Part shown: positions 48,997-48,999 of the stretch, piece by piece
Layout of the letters: each line of letters starts with the position of its first letter
How positions within the stretch are numbered: position 1 is the first letter of the stretch
Assembly: GCA_017618275.1 (NCBI GenBank)
Contig: JAFZUS010000125.1
Location: forward strand, 1 to 48,999
Reading direction: 5' to 3'
Length of the DNA: 48,999 bases
Source of the DNA: Prevotella sp.
GTDB taxonomy: Bacteria; Bacteroidota; Bacteroidia; Bacteroidales; Bacteroidaceae
Notes under the pieces: model-generated
Databases searched by the model: none
What the model was told of the DNA's origin: nothing
Seen by the model: only the letters and a program-made list of their open reading frames with translations
Position numbers and translations under genes: made by a program

Positions 48997-48999
48997 CTG

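Overview
The window looks like a chromosomal segment of a Bacteroidota species, most likely a Prevotella/Segatella-type member of the Prevotellaceae. The grounds are SusC/SusD outer-membrane pairs, lipoproteins with SPII signals, type IX secretion (T9SS) genes (porW, porX), Bacteroidota-only families (DUF4834, BACON-M64 peptidase, the REP transposase type) and a recurring promoter TTTG-N20-TAnnTTTG. I could place that promoter at more than a dozen positions, and it fixes several start codons. No ribosomal RNA operon, prophage, integron or CRISPR array is visible.

Layout. 0.2-4.8 kb: a degenerate GH2-like secreted protein, tRNA-Lys, divergent tdk/rsmI, and a coiled-coil lipoprotein. 4.9-16 kb: two SusC/SusD loci. 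The second has an extra surface lipoprotein, and both start with a duplicated promoter-leader-signal-peptide module. 16-21 kb: a C10 (streptopain-like) cysteine peptidase, an Rpn-family nuclease/transposase gene enclosed by a perfect 74-bp direct repeat, and a BACON-M64 metallopeptidase. The two peptidases next to RagAB-like importers suggest protein or peptide scavenging rather than glycan use (inference). 21-29.8 kb: housekeeping genes tadA, birA-pyrH, psd-pssA-DUF4834, dnaE, trxA and tsaE. 29.8-36 kb: an operon aroA-porW-porX-tsaE that puts T9SS signalling genes among housekeeping genes. 36-38.3 kb: tRNA-Pro, a secreted thioredoxin, and a REP-associated tyrosine transposase (RAYT) with its REP hairpins and two tandem-repeat arrays. 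38.3-48.8 kb: two paralogous histidine phosphatases, a DUF4380-like protein, an esterase-GH3-MFS operon for plant-polysaccharide use, type II pantothenate kinase, and tRNA-Phe.

The most striking theme is small repeats that have become part of coding sequences. A 28-bp perfect inverted repeat, resembling two opposed REPs, is translated in frame inside birA. Another REP-like 23-mer sits in frame in the MFS gene. Nine-base tandem repeats with a palindromic core (TCCGGA or CCTAGG) fill interdomain linkers of dnaE, porW, porX and the GH3 gene. A low-complexity tract of the kind found between genes encodes the lipoprotein signal peptide of porW and joins it to an upstream small membrane protein. 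The window also shows several apparently leaderless or near-leaderless mRNAs (birA, tadA, the M64 gene, rsmI) and a duplicated terminator that seems to have become a promoter.

All calls come from reading the sequence and from memory of protein families. No database search was run.
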